From NCBI GenBank assembly GCA_000711775.1, contig ARYC01000297.1:1-64000 (forward strand): DNA of 64,000 bases, written 5' to 3'. The position numbers were made by a program, and so were the translations under genes. Shown here piece by piece: positions 46,600 through 58,640 of the stretch; position 1 is the stretch's first letter; each line of letters starts with the position of its first letter. The DNA comes from Oxytricha trifallax. Lineage: Eukaryota > Ciliophora > Spirotrichea > Sporadotrichida > Oxytrichidae. The notes under the pieces were generated by a model, which saw only the letters and a program-made list of their open reading frames with translations, was not told the origin of the DNA and did no database searches.

Positions 46600-47195
46600 G
46601 CTAACTTATTAAAATAACTTTAATCCAAATGATAGAAGGATTCGTATTGAGAGAATATAAGAAAGTTTTCCTCAATTTATTATCACACGCCCAAATAAAG
46701 AGCCACTTACTACATAAATAGGTCAGCTATTAAATATATAAATTTAAAATTAACTTTATTTGCTACAAGAGGAAAAGGAAGACTACGCTATAGATTTCAA
46801 TTTCAACTCATAATCTAATTGTAATTAGAAAAGTGAGAAAACAGAATTTTCTACACAAGACCAAGACAAAAAGTTAACAAATGGTGAATTGATTGACTAC
46901 ATCACTAAATTTAATTCTGATTTCTTAGTCTCATTAGGATTTCAATGAATGAATGATTTAATTTAGAAAATTAATAGATATTAAATATAAATTGGAAGAA
47001 AATATTGAATTATTGACAAAACAAGTCAGAGATTTTCTCTAAAAAAATAAATAGTTGGAAGAATGTATTTTGTCTTCCAGACCTAATTGTTATGGGGACG
47101 GCTACCCATAAATATCTTAATTTTTCCAGAACAATCAATAACCTCATAATCTAAACACTCACCCTAGGTATGGTACCTTACAGAGTGTCGATCTA
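46600..47195 (+). CDS. Candidate germline coding region with coiled coil
   Basis: First frame (to TGA about 46949): NDRRIRIERIQESFPQFIIT, EEKEDYAIDFNFNSQSNCNQ, KLTNGELIDYITKFNSDFLV. A second frame from ATG 46951 reads KLEENIELLTKQVRDFLQKN (heptads of a coiled coil) and then RPNCYGDGYPQISQFFQNNQ. The shift at about 46945 may be an IES/intron or decay. No domain recognised beyond the coiled coil. Confidence 0.45.
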
Positions 47196-47841
47196 ATATA
47201 TATATTCTATTACAATTATTCAAATTAATTTAACATTGATATTTTATTGCTGATATCCATAAAAAGTTTTTGCTTATTCCAAAATAGAATTTAATAACCA
47301 AGATTTAATGTTTTAAGCTTTTAAATTGAGTAAATAAAGGTAATATTCATTAGGGTCTTTGGCTTAATCACAAATTTAAGAAATTAGAGAGGTCAAAATA
47401 ATGCAAAATAATTAGTGAGAATATGTTTTAATTTATAAATGAACAAATTTATGACAATGTTTGTAAATAAAAACAAACTATAATTTTATTATTTATGATT
47501 AATTTTCTGGAAATTAATAAAATTAATAATAGTATTATTACAAATAAGTTGATCAACTAAATTCAAAACATGATTAGCAAGCAATCAATTAATTTACTAT
47601 TTTTTAATATAAATCTCAAGTATTGCTTAAAATTTAAAACATGTAAAAATAATTCTATTAATATATATATATAATAATATTTAGCTATTTTAACAATAAC
47701 ATAGGATCAAACTAGGTACCCTAGATTTAGAGTTAAATTATAGTATATATTCTTAATATTGTAAATTGAGTTCAAATAAAACCCTAATTTAATAAGATTT
47801 ACTAAGAGATTTATACGTAATTTTTCAGTAATTTTATCAAG
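47196..47841. other. AT-rich; right part is block B (paralogous to 7010-7389)
   Basis: 47285-47340 has a possible short coding piece (KIEFNNQDLMFQAFKLSKQ). From about 47520 it matches block A. Confidence 0.4.
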
Positions 47842-49388
47842 CATAATAATAAATAAAATAAATTCATTAAATATTTCTCATATTAATAAATGGATTTGGG
47901 ATATTAAATGGTGGGAAAATTCAGTACTAATAACTTTAGTAATTATATTATAAAAATAGGATTAATATTGAAAATAATTAAACTTATTTAATGCTTGAAG
48001 ATATTTATATTAATTATTTATAAAGTAAAATATATTAGAAAGCTAAAATAAAAAAGTATTTATTTTAGTTATATCTATTTTTTTAGGATAGTCATTTTTA
48101 ATTAAAAATTTTAAGCTATATAAAGAAAATTTTTTTTTAATAAAAAAATCATGACTTTTTTCCGATATTTGGAATGACATCAAACCCTTAATGTATATAA
48201 TAATATTCTTTAATAAAAGAATTCCCAACAACTATTTACATTATTATAATAGCAAAATAAATTCTAGTATGACTACCCACAACCTTCCCAGTTTCAAATA
48301 TGCATATATATATTTATTAGAAAAAATCAGATAATTCTTCCCCTATATGCTTTTATATTTTTTGTAAAGTAGTTTTCCCTTTTTTAAATAAAAAAACTAG
48401 AAGGATTTAATATTACATTAATTAATAATTTTTTATTTATTTTTTTAAAAAATTGATAAAAAAAGTTACAAATATCAAATAATCCAGTCTAAGCCAGAAT
48501 TTAAAATCATTTTCTAAATTCATAAATAGAGATTAATTATAATGTAATATTTCCAATCAAAATTTATTTGGTTAAATAATTCGTTAATATTTAATTAGTG
48601 GCAATTTAATTTTTCATATTAGATCCTGTTTTGTTATAATTGAATAAAACTATAAATATTCTTGACTTAATAATAAAATTGAATTTCTTCTTCTAGAGTC
48701 TTATTGGCACTTTGCTTGCATAGATACTTTAGGATTCCTTTTAAGTTACCTACGATTAATCTCAGTTAAGCTACCCCTTTTCACAATTTTTCATTCCAGA
48801 TTCGTACAATATGAAGTTTAGAGCTTATAAAGCCTTAGGGTTTTGTTAGTTGGTCAATCGATGAAAAGATTAGACAGGCAAGCAATACCAAAATTAAATT
48901 AAATATAGACTAGAAATAAAACTTTGTAAAAATTTCAGGATATTTTTATTAATGAAATTTAGCTTAATATTAATTTTTAATTTATCATCCCTAGATTATA
49001 ATATTTTGGCAAATATTTTTCAAAACCTAATGAAATATTAATGATAACTTAATATATAATTAGCAATTTAATAAAAATTTTTTATAGAGACTAGTTAGAA
49101 ATCATAAATGGATGAGTAGAAAATGGGTCAGTTTAGCCAAAAATACTTTTTACCAAGGCAATCTAATATTCTCCAACCATTCAATAGTCACCTTATACAT
49201 TAAGTGCCTCCCATTTTCTAATGTGGAATATAAATTTTGCGCTCTTCTACTCAATTTTTATGAAATATTGAGGAAGGGAGGAAGTTTCATGACTGTAAAT
49301 TTTTTTATGCTCCCAAGGAACGAATTTTCCTACCCCATTAAATATAGAATATTTATAAATTCCTCAAAATTTATTTATCAACTATGAT
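47842..49388. repeat. Block B, left part, with empty insertion sites
   Basis: Carries the single CATAAT (47842-47847) and the single ATT (49198-49200) corresponding to the fold-back and TBE insertions of block A. No gene seen. Confidence 0.7.
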
Positions 49389-49585
49389 TAATTGTTTATA
49401 ACCGCAGTTGGACCAGAGCGTGAATCTGAACTCATACTGATAACATATGGAGTTCGAATCCTACAAGGTAGTCTAACTTTGTATTCACTCACCCTGCCCA
49501 ATCTGTTCTGATCGAATTAAGGTCAAGTTAGGGGTCCATGAGGCCTCAATAAAAACTACACTGACTACACTAATTGTTTATAACC
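49389..49585 (+). mobile_element. tRNA-derived SINE with 15-bp target duplication
   Basis: TAATTGTTTATAACC stands at 49389-49403 and again at 49571-49585. The 167 bp between (49404-49570) begin with an A-box-like TTGGACCAGAGCG and have a perfect B-box-like GAGTTCGAATCC (about 49451-49462), so the 5' part is tRNA-like. A CAT triplet sits in the anticodon position (ACTCATAC). A tRNA-unrelated body follows (GGTCAAGTTAGGGGTCCATG), ending in a short direct repeat ACTACACTGACTACAC rather than poly(A). A-box, B-box and a long target duplication are hallmarks of LINE-mobilised SINEs. Confidence 0.75.
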
Positions 49586-51764
49586 AAGCATCCAATAATA
49601 TTTCTGCCTTGATAAAGATTTTAAATTTTAGTGAAAATTACATTAATTAATATCTAAAAATAAAATAATTAGATTAACATTTTTTTAAAATATAATTAGT
49701 CAAAGAATAAACATAAACCTTGAGAATTTAATATTAGAAAAAGTTGTTCAATATATTGGTATGGTAATTGAAATTGAGATTTATATGTTTCTAATATTTT
49801 TATATTCAAATATTAATAAAATACAAAAGATAGGGAAGTTTGATAATATTTAATATTAAAAAACTGTCAAGTATAATCTATTGTATATTAAATTATTTGT
49901 GACATATAAAAAATGAAGGAAAAAATAGTCATTTTAATAGAGCTATTTTTTGCAATTTACATTGAGTAACTTATTATCCATTGTTAACAAATATATAATT
50001 AATTATTATCTAAATCAATTATTATCAGGTGGAAATACAAAAATAGCTTATAATTGCAAGATTTATTATAATTTTGACTATTTTTGAATTGTTGGCAGAT
50101 TACAATCATAGAATATATCGCAGTCATTATATTATAAATACAAGTATGAAAGTAATTTTATATATACTTTATGATTTAATTTTGATAATTGCAGAAATTG
50201 AATTATAATATTATAATTTTTGATATAATATTTTCTTGCCTTGCTATATAGAGCTGAAGTACAACAACGGTGTACAAGTATAATTCGCGCTTATAAATAA
50301 TATAATTCAGTTTAATTATTATTTTTATAATAGTATAAACACTACGTTAATTTCTAATTTCATATAAGTTTAGATTTTTAAAGATATTTATCGATAATCT
50401 AAATTTGAATAATGTAGGTAGGAAACTCCCCCCTCAAAATAATTATATATATTACTTATTTATAAAAAAAAGCAATTAATATTTGTTATTTAAACTTTAA
50501 AATTATCTAGGGATAATAAGTACCAATAGAATTGATGAGAAATATATATTAATATATTATTTTAAGTAGGGTGCCTTTAATTAACTAATAATATATTTAA
50601 TATTTTTATTAGAAGACTGGAATTTTATAGTTAAATGTTTTATATTTGAGGCCTATTATATTAACTTAATTAAAATAAATGCATAACTTATTGCTAAAAT
50701 AAATTAAATAAATTATTCTATGTTTGTTTATAAAAGCTAAAATTAATATATTTTATTATGCTTTACAAATTCTTATCTTTTAATGAAATAGCATAAAAAA
50801 CATTCGGTATTTTTTGTTATTATAAACAATAAAGTTTAATAATTTTTCATATGAACTATAGTTCTTTCTGTTTTTAAACTTATAAATAAATTCAATAATC
50901 TTAAACTTTGAACAACTCTCATTATATAATTAAATGAAAAACAAAATAAAAGTCAAAATAATTTTAATTCCTAGTATTAATAAATGAATTTTAATTATAT
51001 TCTATTATGTAAATTAAAATATTACTTTTACATGAAATAAAATACAAACACTTATAGTCTCTTGTACGAAAATCCCCCACTCATTATGCATTGTAATACT
51101 TAATATTATAAGCATTTAAAAGAAACCAAAAAAGCATTATTCAAATAAAAATAACACAATATTATATTGGCAGTTAAAATGACTTAATTTGTGGATATTT
51201 GACTCATTGTATCAATTGCTGGGGAGTATATTTACTGAACTTATATTAAATGCTATATATAAACTCATTAAAAATATCCTTAAATTAAATGAACATAAAT
51301 CGCTCAATAAATGAGATAATATAGTAACTTAAAATTAAAGTGCACATAATTTTTAACTCTACCTTATTTAGAGCCGAAAATCGTCATTGGATTTACTACC
51401 GTATGCAAATTTATTAATAGTTAATATTATAATTGAATTAATTTAATAGTTTCGAATTTATTTGTGTAATATATAAAATTTAATATATATAAAGTCTAGA
51501 TTATCAATATTTATCAAAGAAAAGAAATAATCATGATATAAATAATTTAAAAAATATTTTAACTAAGAAAACTATATTTTTACACTTTAATAAACATAAA
51601 TATAAATAGCATCTTGTTAATTAGGATTTTGGATAGTCTCTATATACTAATATATCTAATTTTTAAATCAATAAATACCATAATAAAATAATGTTAATTA
51701 ATAGATATTTTTACTTAATTATTCATATTATAAAATATCTTAAATATATATATATAATAAATCA
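49586..51764. repeat. Block B, middle part
   Basis: AT-rich. 49586-50460 has no counterpart in block A; from about 50465 it matches 20150-21440. No gene. Confidence 0.5.
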
Positions 51765-51973
51765 ATAAATTCAAACTGATTATATAGGTGCCTTTTAAAT
51801 TGTTCTATTAATTTATATATATTATTCCAGAGAAATTTCGGTCAATATCATTTAATTTATTCATTTTTAATCATTCTTTTAAGTACCCTGATTTTCACAT
51901 CATAAGATGAAAAATATTACATTTTTTATATCTTTTATAAAACTATATAAAAATTCTAAGATTAAATTTTATT

Positions 51974-52353
51974 ATTGTAGAAATATATTTGAATTTTTGA
52001 AATTAAATATAAAATAAAATCTTGGCAGTTAAAGTTGGCCAATTTAAACAATCTTGGAATCACTCGATAGAGAATTAAAAATTAGCTGGACTTTACTATT
52101 GGCGGGACTATTTTATCGCATCCATGGAGCGAGACAACTTTAAATTAATGTGAGGGTATAATTTAATGAATTTAGAGGTTTTAATTAAAGTCAAGTTATC
52201 TCGCTCTAGGGATGCGATAAAATAGTTCCCAAGCTAATTTTGAGTTCCCTATCGAATGAGCCCAAGATCGTTTAAATTGGAAACTTTAACTGCCAAGATT
52301 TTGATTTATATTTAATTTAATTATAATTGATTTTTCAAATGTATTCCTACAAT
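51974..52353. mobile_element. Second fold-back family, copy 2 (absent from block A)
   Basis: Inverted arms (ATTGTAGAAATATATTTGAA ... and TTCAAATGTATTCCTACAAT) contain CTTGGCAGTTAAAG, GCTGGACTTTACTATTGG and GCGAGACAACTT. They share order and several blocks with the copy at 30406-30824. Block A has no such palindrome at the matching place (about 21700-21850). Confidence 0.7.
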
Positions 52354-52468
52354 AATTATTTTATTTAAGTTTAGTTTTGTATAAAATTTTAATTTATATA
52401 ATAATTATCACTCGAATATTTAAAGTAAAAGTGAGGTTATATTTATAATACTTACTTACAAATATATT

Positions 52469-52990
52469 ATGATTAAAAGAGGCTCAGAAGATTGGTTAGC
52501 ATTAATTGATCGATTAAATTATTTTAAATCGAAGATTTATAGTTATGATTTATATAAAATTTTCCAAATATTCTAAATAATTAAGGAAACTTTTTAATAT
52601 TACAATATTAGATTTAAATATTAATATTTTTAATTATAAACTGAATTATTATTATTCAAAAAGGGCAAACGTTATGTGGAATTGCTCGACTTTTTAGACA
52701 TCAGGTTTTTGACTTGATCTCAAAGATGAATGATCAAAAATACTCAGACGAATACAATATATTTTACTACTTCATCTCTAAATTTAACTACTAGTACTCC
52801 ATTCCCAAATACAACCTAAATTTTAAATTTTAAAAGATCATTAATCAGAAAAATTCTAACTGCCACGAAATTGGTGTAGCTGTAGTTTAAAGCAGAAGTA
52901 GAAATTACCTAAAGTCTGTGTTTTATCAATAATTAAATAAAAATACCTCATAAACACGAAGAAGTTGCAAAATCATATTTAAACTAATGA
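52469..52990 (+). CDS. MIKRGSEDW family gene, block B copy (two segments)
   Basis: Segment 1 (52469-52535) repeats MIKRGSEDWLALIDRLNY with one change (F for S next). After about 125 bp of AT-rich DNA, segment 2 (about 52660-52990) reads KGQTLCGIARLFRHQVFDLI, MNDQKYSDEYNIFYYFISKF, CHEIGVAVVQSRSRNYLKSV and a tail NKNTSQTRRSCK that resembles the block A tail NNKNTSLNTKKL. The middle segment is not present next to segment 1 in block A. No known domain. Confidence 0.45.
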
Positions 52991-53755
52991 TCAAATAAAA
53001 AATAATTTATTAATTTTTCTAGTTTAAATTTCACTACTAAAATTAAAATTAAATAAAAGTGTTTATCATTATTACATGAACGTAATGAAATCTAAATAAT
53101 TATTGTTTTATTATCAGTTCAAAGAATTTATGCATATTCAAAATCTACATCATAATTAAATAAATTTTGTTTAAATCTCTATGATAAAGCACAAAAGTGT
53201 TTATACATGTTAATTTATATTATAATTACAAATTTATCTTTTTGTAATTAAATTTAATTTGAAATTCTTTAAAGCACCTTTATCAATATTATTTTCAGTA
53301 ATATTTTATGTATTGTAATGGAACTTTAAAACTATACTTTTTAAACACATTTTTATTAGAAAAATAAATCTTTTATGTTCAACATTTTATATTTTTTAAT
53401 TAATATAAGTACTAAATTAAAAAAAATTAGGATTAGTATTATGAAGGCAAGTGACATAATATGTAAGTTTAATATGAAATTTAATTGAGAAGTTTATGGT
53501 TTGTAATCACGCTCTTATTAACTGTGAAGGAAATTTATTTTTAAAATTATAAAGTAATAAGCAAAAAAATACTAAAGATAATTTACTATTGATTATTAGT
53601 TTAATTTAATCATTTAGTTACTATTGCTAAAATACGTAAAAATATGAAATTTAAGAAATTAATTAAATATTTAATTATGACCAACATATAGAAACCATTG
53701 TGTCGACTCAGAGTGCATTACTACCAATTTTGATGATTTTTGTGTTAACCACCAT
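52991..53755. other. AT-rich stretch, no gene seen
   Basis: Nothing supported. At 53760 a TATAAACCCCAAT motif like the tip of the large TIR element marks a change to less AT-rich DNA. Confidence 0.4.
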
Positions 53756-53759
53756 AATA

Positions 53760-56700
53760 TAAACCCCAATTTTTTCTTGAACAACCAAGCACTAGATTTT
53801 AATGTTTTGCAGGAATTCGATGATTAACATGGTCGTTTGACACCGTAAATTGGCTTCGATCTGGCATGGTCACTTCATGTCAATTCGTCATCGATAGGCT
53901 TAAGTTGGGGCCAACCAGCAATCCATTCTCAACTTCTAGTTCCTAAAATCTATTGCTCCATCCTTAATCCATCGGTGCCAGCAGTGGTAGCTCAACCAGT
54001 TGGACCATCGTTAGTGTATTGGTGGACTTGACCTCTGCAATGCGCGGAGGCGAGAGAGGTTTTGGTAGTTTGGTGAATGATTAGTTTAAACTTAAACTTT
54101 AACAGTTCAACTGCTATTGATGCTTTTCTTGACTAGGGCAAGAGCACCTGCAACTCTACTCATCGTCATTGATCACCGTCTCACATGAACCCATGTCTGA
54201 TGGTGATGCACCACTGCTTGACGCTGAAGGCCCAGAGTTTGTTGACATCACTCTTGGTCATGGCCTTCAAGATCTGGGAGAGTCTCTTAACCAAGTGAAT
54301 CCTATAAGCAGTTATGATTATTACGCTTAATTGCTGTCTGCCTGCTCCTGCCTGAGGTGCCTCTTGATGTATGAGAACAGCTACTCGATTGGGTTGAGCT
54401 AGGGCGAGTACTCTCTATTGAATAGGACAGTGACTTTCAACTTCCTGGCAGGCTCCAATACTTCTGAATACTTGTGAATGGCTGCGTTGTCCATGAACAG
54501 CACGATCTTCTTCGGGCCAAGGTCCTTGTCAGTGCGCAGGTGTCGCAGGGTGTGGTAGAGGAAGTTCTCGAACAGTACGGCATCGAATGCTCCCTCAATG
54601 ACTTGGCTGGAGACCAGCTGGTCTTTAGTGATTCCTGCCACGAAGCTCACCGAGAACTGCCGCCTCTTGGTGGATTCCTTGGTGATTGAGAGATTCTTAG
54701 CCATGGTGCCATAAGTGCCCAACCTCTGGCTGACTTGATGTCTGACTGTTACAATGGGAGTATAATGTTGCGATGGCTGAGCATCGAGGTTGCCAGAGTC
54801 TGTGATGGGTGCTTAGTCATTCATCTTGCTGGGTAAACTTAAGTTTGTATCCACTAAAGTAATATAAAATCATATAGCTGTAGCTTATTTTCCTATTCCT
54901 TCACTGTGACTTTACTGCTGCTCTCTGCCCTGCTGGACAGATGCAAGCATCTGGGTGTAATGGCTGTCCATTTTTCATGACCTGTTGCATTGATCACATC
55001 ACTGCTCTTACATTTGGTTGCATGCAGTCTGAGGCTGGCCAGGTTCTGAACCAATGGAGTGAGAGTGGAAGCCGATTTCAGAGGGGTCTATGGTTGGCTT
55101 GAAGGCTTCTTGGTAGAGCTCTGTGTTATGATCGCATGGAAGCGCTTCTCCAGCGATGTGCATTAAGCATTGCCCTCTGGGGCTTCCAAGATAGGTTACA
55201 GTTGAGTTTACTTATATTTATGACTGCACTTGACAGGGGTGGCAGCAATGCTCTACTCCCTGCTATCAAAAATATGCTGTTCCTAGGTGGAAGATTCCCT
55301 GCGTAACTTTTGAAAGATCGATTTCGAGTTTGGCCTTGGAATCTTCGATGGAACAATTCCAGATCCAGCCACTAATCGTTCAGTATTACTAACTTGGTCC
55401 TCCTAACTCGAGTTGACACCTTACCTATCTTGGTTACTCCACTCGGAGCTGCTGACGACACTATAATCAATCGGTTAAGCAACGATGGCAACTTACCTAC
55501 TGGTTCCCAGAATTGCTTGGGGTTTAAGATTTTAAAGTTTCAGTCTCTTTCATCATGAATTAGAAACTGACTTTACAAAAGAGCGATGTCTGATCCCTTC
55601 ATTTGATCCTGCTCTCTAACCCAATTGACAGTCGACAAGCCTGGTTCTCTGTTGGGGTAGCCATCCAGCATCTCAGTATACTTTATGACATCGTTGGTGA
55701 CGAGGACCTCGATCTTACCAACTGCAGGCATCAGGGAGGAGCCGCATCCACGATCTTCCTTGTGAAGGGCAGCTGAATTGAATTTCCATTGCTTGGTAGG
55801 CAGGTAATCGCTCCTGAAGTTTGATTCATCCACTGATATAATAATAGCATCTTCCAAGAATAGCTGCGCAAGCAGTCTTGACACCCATAGTCGCTTCTCA
55901 TTGAATGATGTGTCTCTATACTTAGCGTTGGCGTTCTAGTCCTTGCCGAATCTCAAATGGAAACTTTCATTCAGTACTTTCAAGAGAGTAGCAACGCAAG
56001 GCACTGCGAGGTTCTTAAATTCTTAATCTTTACTTTGAATTTCAAGTAAGCTATGATGCAGGCGCCAGCCAGTGATCTTGTAGATGCCCTGCTGTTGAGC
56101 ACGACGGCAATCGCTTTCAGCAACAGCAGGTTGCTCCGCGTGTTCTTCCTCCCATTCTTCAGCTTTGGCTTCGGATTGAGCACTCGGTTCTCCACCTCCA
56201 ACTTGAACTTTTCAATGGCCTTGTATATAAATCGTCGATCCACACCCATCTCAAGAGCAATGTCCTTGGGCTTCATGCCCTCCACCTTGTTGCTGTACTA
56301 CTGAGATCTCTTCAATGCCAGCTTGGTATCTCTGCGTTTGAGGTATGGGTTCTTCGATGTTCCATTCATTGCTTCATAGTTTGAATGATCCCCAATGAGG
56401 AAATCAGTACTCCCACCCTGCTCTTTCATGAAGTCTTGCAGGCCATGCCACAGCTCATCACTCTACTTGATCTGCAGGTTCTTGAGCATCACATTGGGGT
56501 TGCTCTATGTTGAAGACTGCGATGGCTTTCTGATCATTCGAAGGTATTGATCGAGGCCATAACACAGCTGGTCATCTGTTGCCAAACTTTCAACATCGAC
56601 TAACGATGACACCGGTCACTCAACGTTCTCCAATGTCATTCTTATGATTTGCCTACCCAGTATGCCCATCGTCGAAGGTGGCATCTGACCATTGTTGAGA

Positions 56701-56972
56701 AGGGTGCCTGAGGTGTAGATGAGCTTCACTGGTTTGGGGTTGGAAGGGAAGTTGGTGTCAAGCACCACTGATGTCTACATTAGCACAGTCTTCAACTATG
56801 GCTTCAGCGCACTTGTCTTGATCTCTTCAAACTGCTGATTACTAAGAAACCCATAGTTCAAGATTGATTCCTATTGATAACTGTAATTATAGGAAGAATT
56901 AACTGACTTTTCATCTTTGCTTATATACTGCTACAGTGACTCCATGCAAGTAGGGGTTTTGGGGTTTTGAAA
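53760..56972. mobile_element. Transposase-bearing element with telomere-like right end
   Basis: The right end is GGGGTTTTGGGGTTTTG (56956-56972), the TBE/telomere motif. A possible left end is TATAAACCCCAATTTT at 53760, which is weak. DNA inside is clearly less AT-rich than around it. It contains one transposase gene reading leftward from the right tip. No flanking duplication could be fixed. Confidence 0.5.
54181..56945 (-). pseudogene. IS630/Tc1-type transposase starting next to telomere-like terminus
   Basis: Minus-strand ATG 56945 (MESLQQYISKDEKSVNSSYN) lies only about 10 bases inside the G4T4 terminus. N-terminal region of about 220 residues, with one TGA at about 56619. Helix-turn-helix GMKPKDIALEMGVDRRFIYK (about 56278-56219). 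First Asp in IIISVDESNF (about 55840). The interval 54840-55750 includes material not expected between the first and second Asp. Then FSVSFVAGITKDQL, second Asp in IVLFMDNAAIHKY (about 54515-54477), and Glu in EYSPQLNPIEQLFSYIKRHL (about 54425-54365). All three catalytic residues are present. C-terminus reaches TGA 54181-54183 after one frame change; another is at about 56020. Distinct from the NGIE-type TBE transposases at 11-20 kb. Confidence 0.75.
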
Positions 56973-57203
56973 TAAAATAAAATATAAATAAATATACAAT
57001 ACTCGATACTAATGCTAACAGTAAGGTGGGTATGAATGCTGCTTATAGAGGCAAGGAATATATGACATTAATTATTTAACTATCTGAATTTAAATTTCAA
57101 CATCACGAACTCAACATAAATCACTCTCACTCGTAGATCCATTCCTCCTTGTCACCCCTCAAGATCAGATAAGCAGTGGCATTTTCAAAGAAATTTGATC
57201 TCA

Positions 57204-58640
57204 TCACAGTTCCCATTTTGAGGGCATGCTCAATCTTGCCATTCTAAGCTACAGCTGGGGTTGAAGTAAATTCTAGGGTTGAGTCTTGCACTAGCTAGCT
57301 TTCTTGGAAACTTGACTCCTGAGATACTGTATAGTACCCTTGTGAATTTTAGTCTTCGGGTGAAGCAAGTGACATATCAAGTTCTCAAATCTCTTAGTGA
57401 TGGCTAGAAGTTCCTCTCCCTTACTGGTCTTAATGTGATACACTCTAAGAGACTTGTTCTCATTTAACCACTGTTTGAGATATGTAATGAGGCATTGATG
57501 CTGAAATGATGTTGATTTGTACGAGAAGCTCATGAAATGGTTGACTATCCTCTGAAACACCATTGCTATGTACCATCCTTGCTCGAACAGACTCCTGACA
57601 TTCTGAATTTACTTTAATGATGGCTGATAAGGTAGTAAACCCTTGCGATGTCTCTCTCTGTAAGTACCAGGCTTCTAGTGTATATGAGTTTTAGAATGAA
57701 TCTTAGAACAGCCTAGGAAATAAAAAATATCAATGTCAATTTTCTCATTAGTCCGAAGATTTTCAAGAGCCTCTGCACAGTCTGGGTTGACCTCGTCAAG
57801 ATACGCTGCGAAAGTATTGTTGACGCATTTTTCCAGTTGACTGTTTAGGTAAGACTCAAAGATAGAACGCCTTTTCTCTTACATCAATCCAATAACTTTG
57901 GGGTTCACAAATTCTATTGAAAATATGATTAGTCATATGTATCTTACTTAAGGACTGCTCTTTGATTCTAGTATTTAATAGACTAAGCATAGTTTGTGAA
58001 TATACTAAAGACTTTAGCACATAAGTTTGATCTGGAAAGAGCTTCATATCTAGTGTCAGGTACTCAAAGTGCTTTCCTTAGAGAATCTCACCTCTAGCAA
58101 GTAGCTAGTGTTGCAGGCACACCTAAACTAATAAGTATAGAATTTAATTACTGGTCTTGCTGGTATTGGAACATCATGCAATGGTTTGATTGTGCTAAGA
58201 ATCTTCCAGTGAGGTTTCACTTTGAGATGCAGCTGCTTAAACTCCCAAGACTTCTCTGGGAAGTTGAATACATCGCTCTTATCAATCTCTTATATCTGTG
58301 CAACTATTTTTGCAGTTTTAACATTCTAATTTTTCTCGTCTCTTGGTATTATGGGTTCCAAGATTTACTGCCCCTTTAGCTTTTTATCTCGCTCCTCACC
58401 TAATGCTTCTACTAACTTCTGTTCTTCTAACTCAATATTTACAGCATGTTAGGATGCAATGTGTCTCTTTAGAGTTCTCTTGAGTATACTCTTTCCACAG
58501 ATCCCACACAATATTTGTTACGCTTGACTGGCAGCGTAAATATACCTTGCAAAATTTTATAAAATGTATTCTTACTTTTACGATACTCCACTCTATGGTC
58601 TACTTTTCTACTTGCTCTGGAGGTAAGGAATCATAAACGA
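57204..58640 (-). CDS. C2H2 zinc-finger protein gene with intron(s), unknown function
   Basis: The minus-strand exon SKQKSRPQSGVSQ (about 58615-58575) joins, through an intron GTAAGAATAC...GCTGCCAG (about 58574-58527), in phase to QAQQILCGICGKSILKRTL then KRHIASQH, a C-x2-C-x11-H-x4-H finger. It continues VNIELEEQKLVEALGEERDK, WEFKQLHLKVKPHWKIL, a frame change at about 58080, LFPDQTYVLKSLVYSQTMLS, another at about 57860, then a long clean stretch (CVNNTFAAYLDEVNPDC; YFLGCSKIHSKTHIHQKPG; MVFQRIVNHFMSFSYKSTSF) to TGA 57204-57206. About 450 residues. No kinase motif, so it is not a TBE 57-kDa protein. The two frame changes could be further introns, IESs or damage. Confidence 0.6.

Noticed and set aside
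49404..49480. Functional tRNA gene
   Set aside because: The acceptor stem does not close and the unit has a 15-bp target duplication and a non-tRNA body; better explained as a SINE.
54474..54689. Plus-strand 71-codon ORF
   Set aside because: Shadow of the minus-strand transposase core (MDNAAIHKY, GITKDQL).
56956..56972. Macronuclear telomere or end of a nanochromosome
   Set aside because: Only 17 bp of repeat, and sequence continues on both sides, so it is an internal telomere-like motif as in TBE ends.
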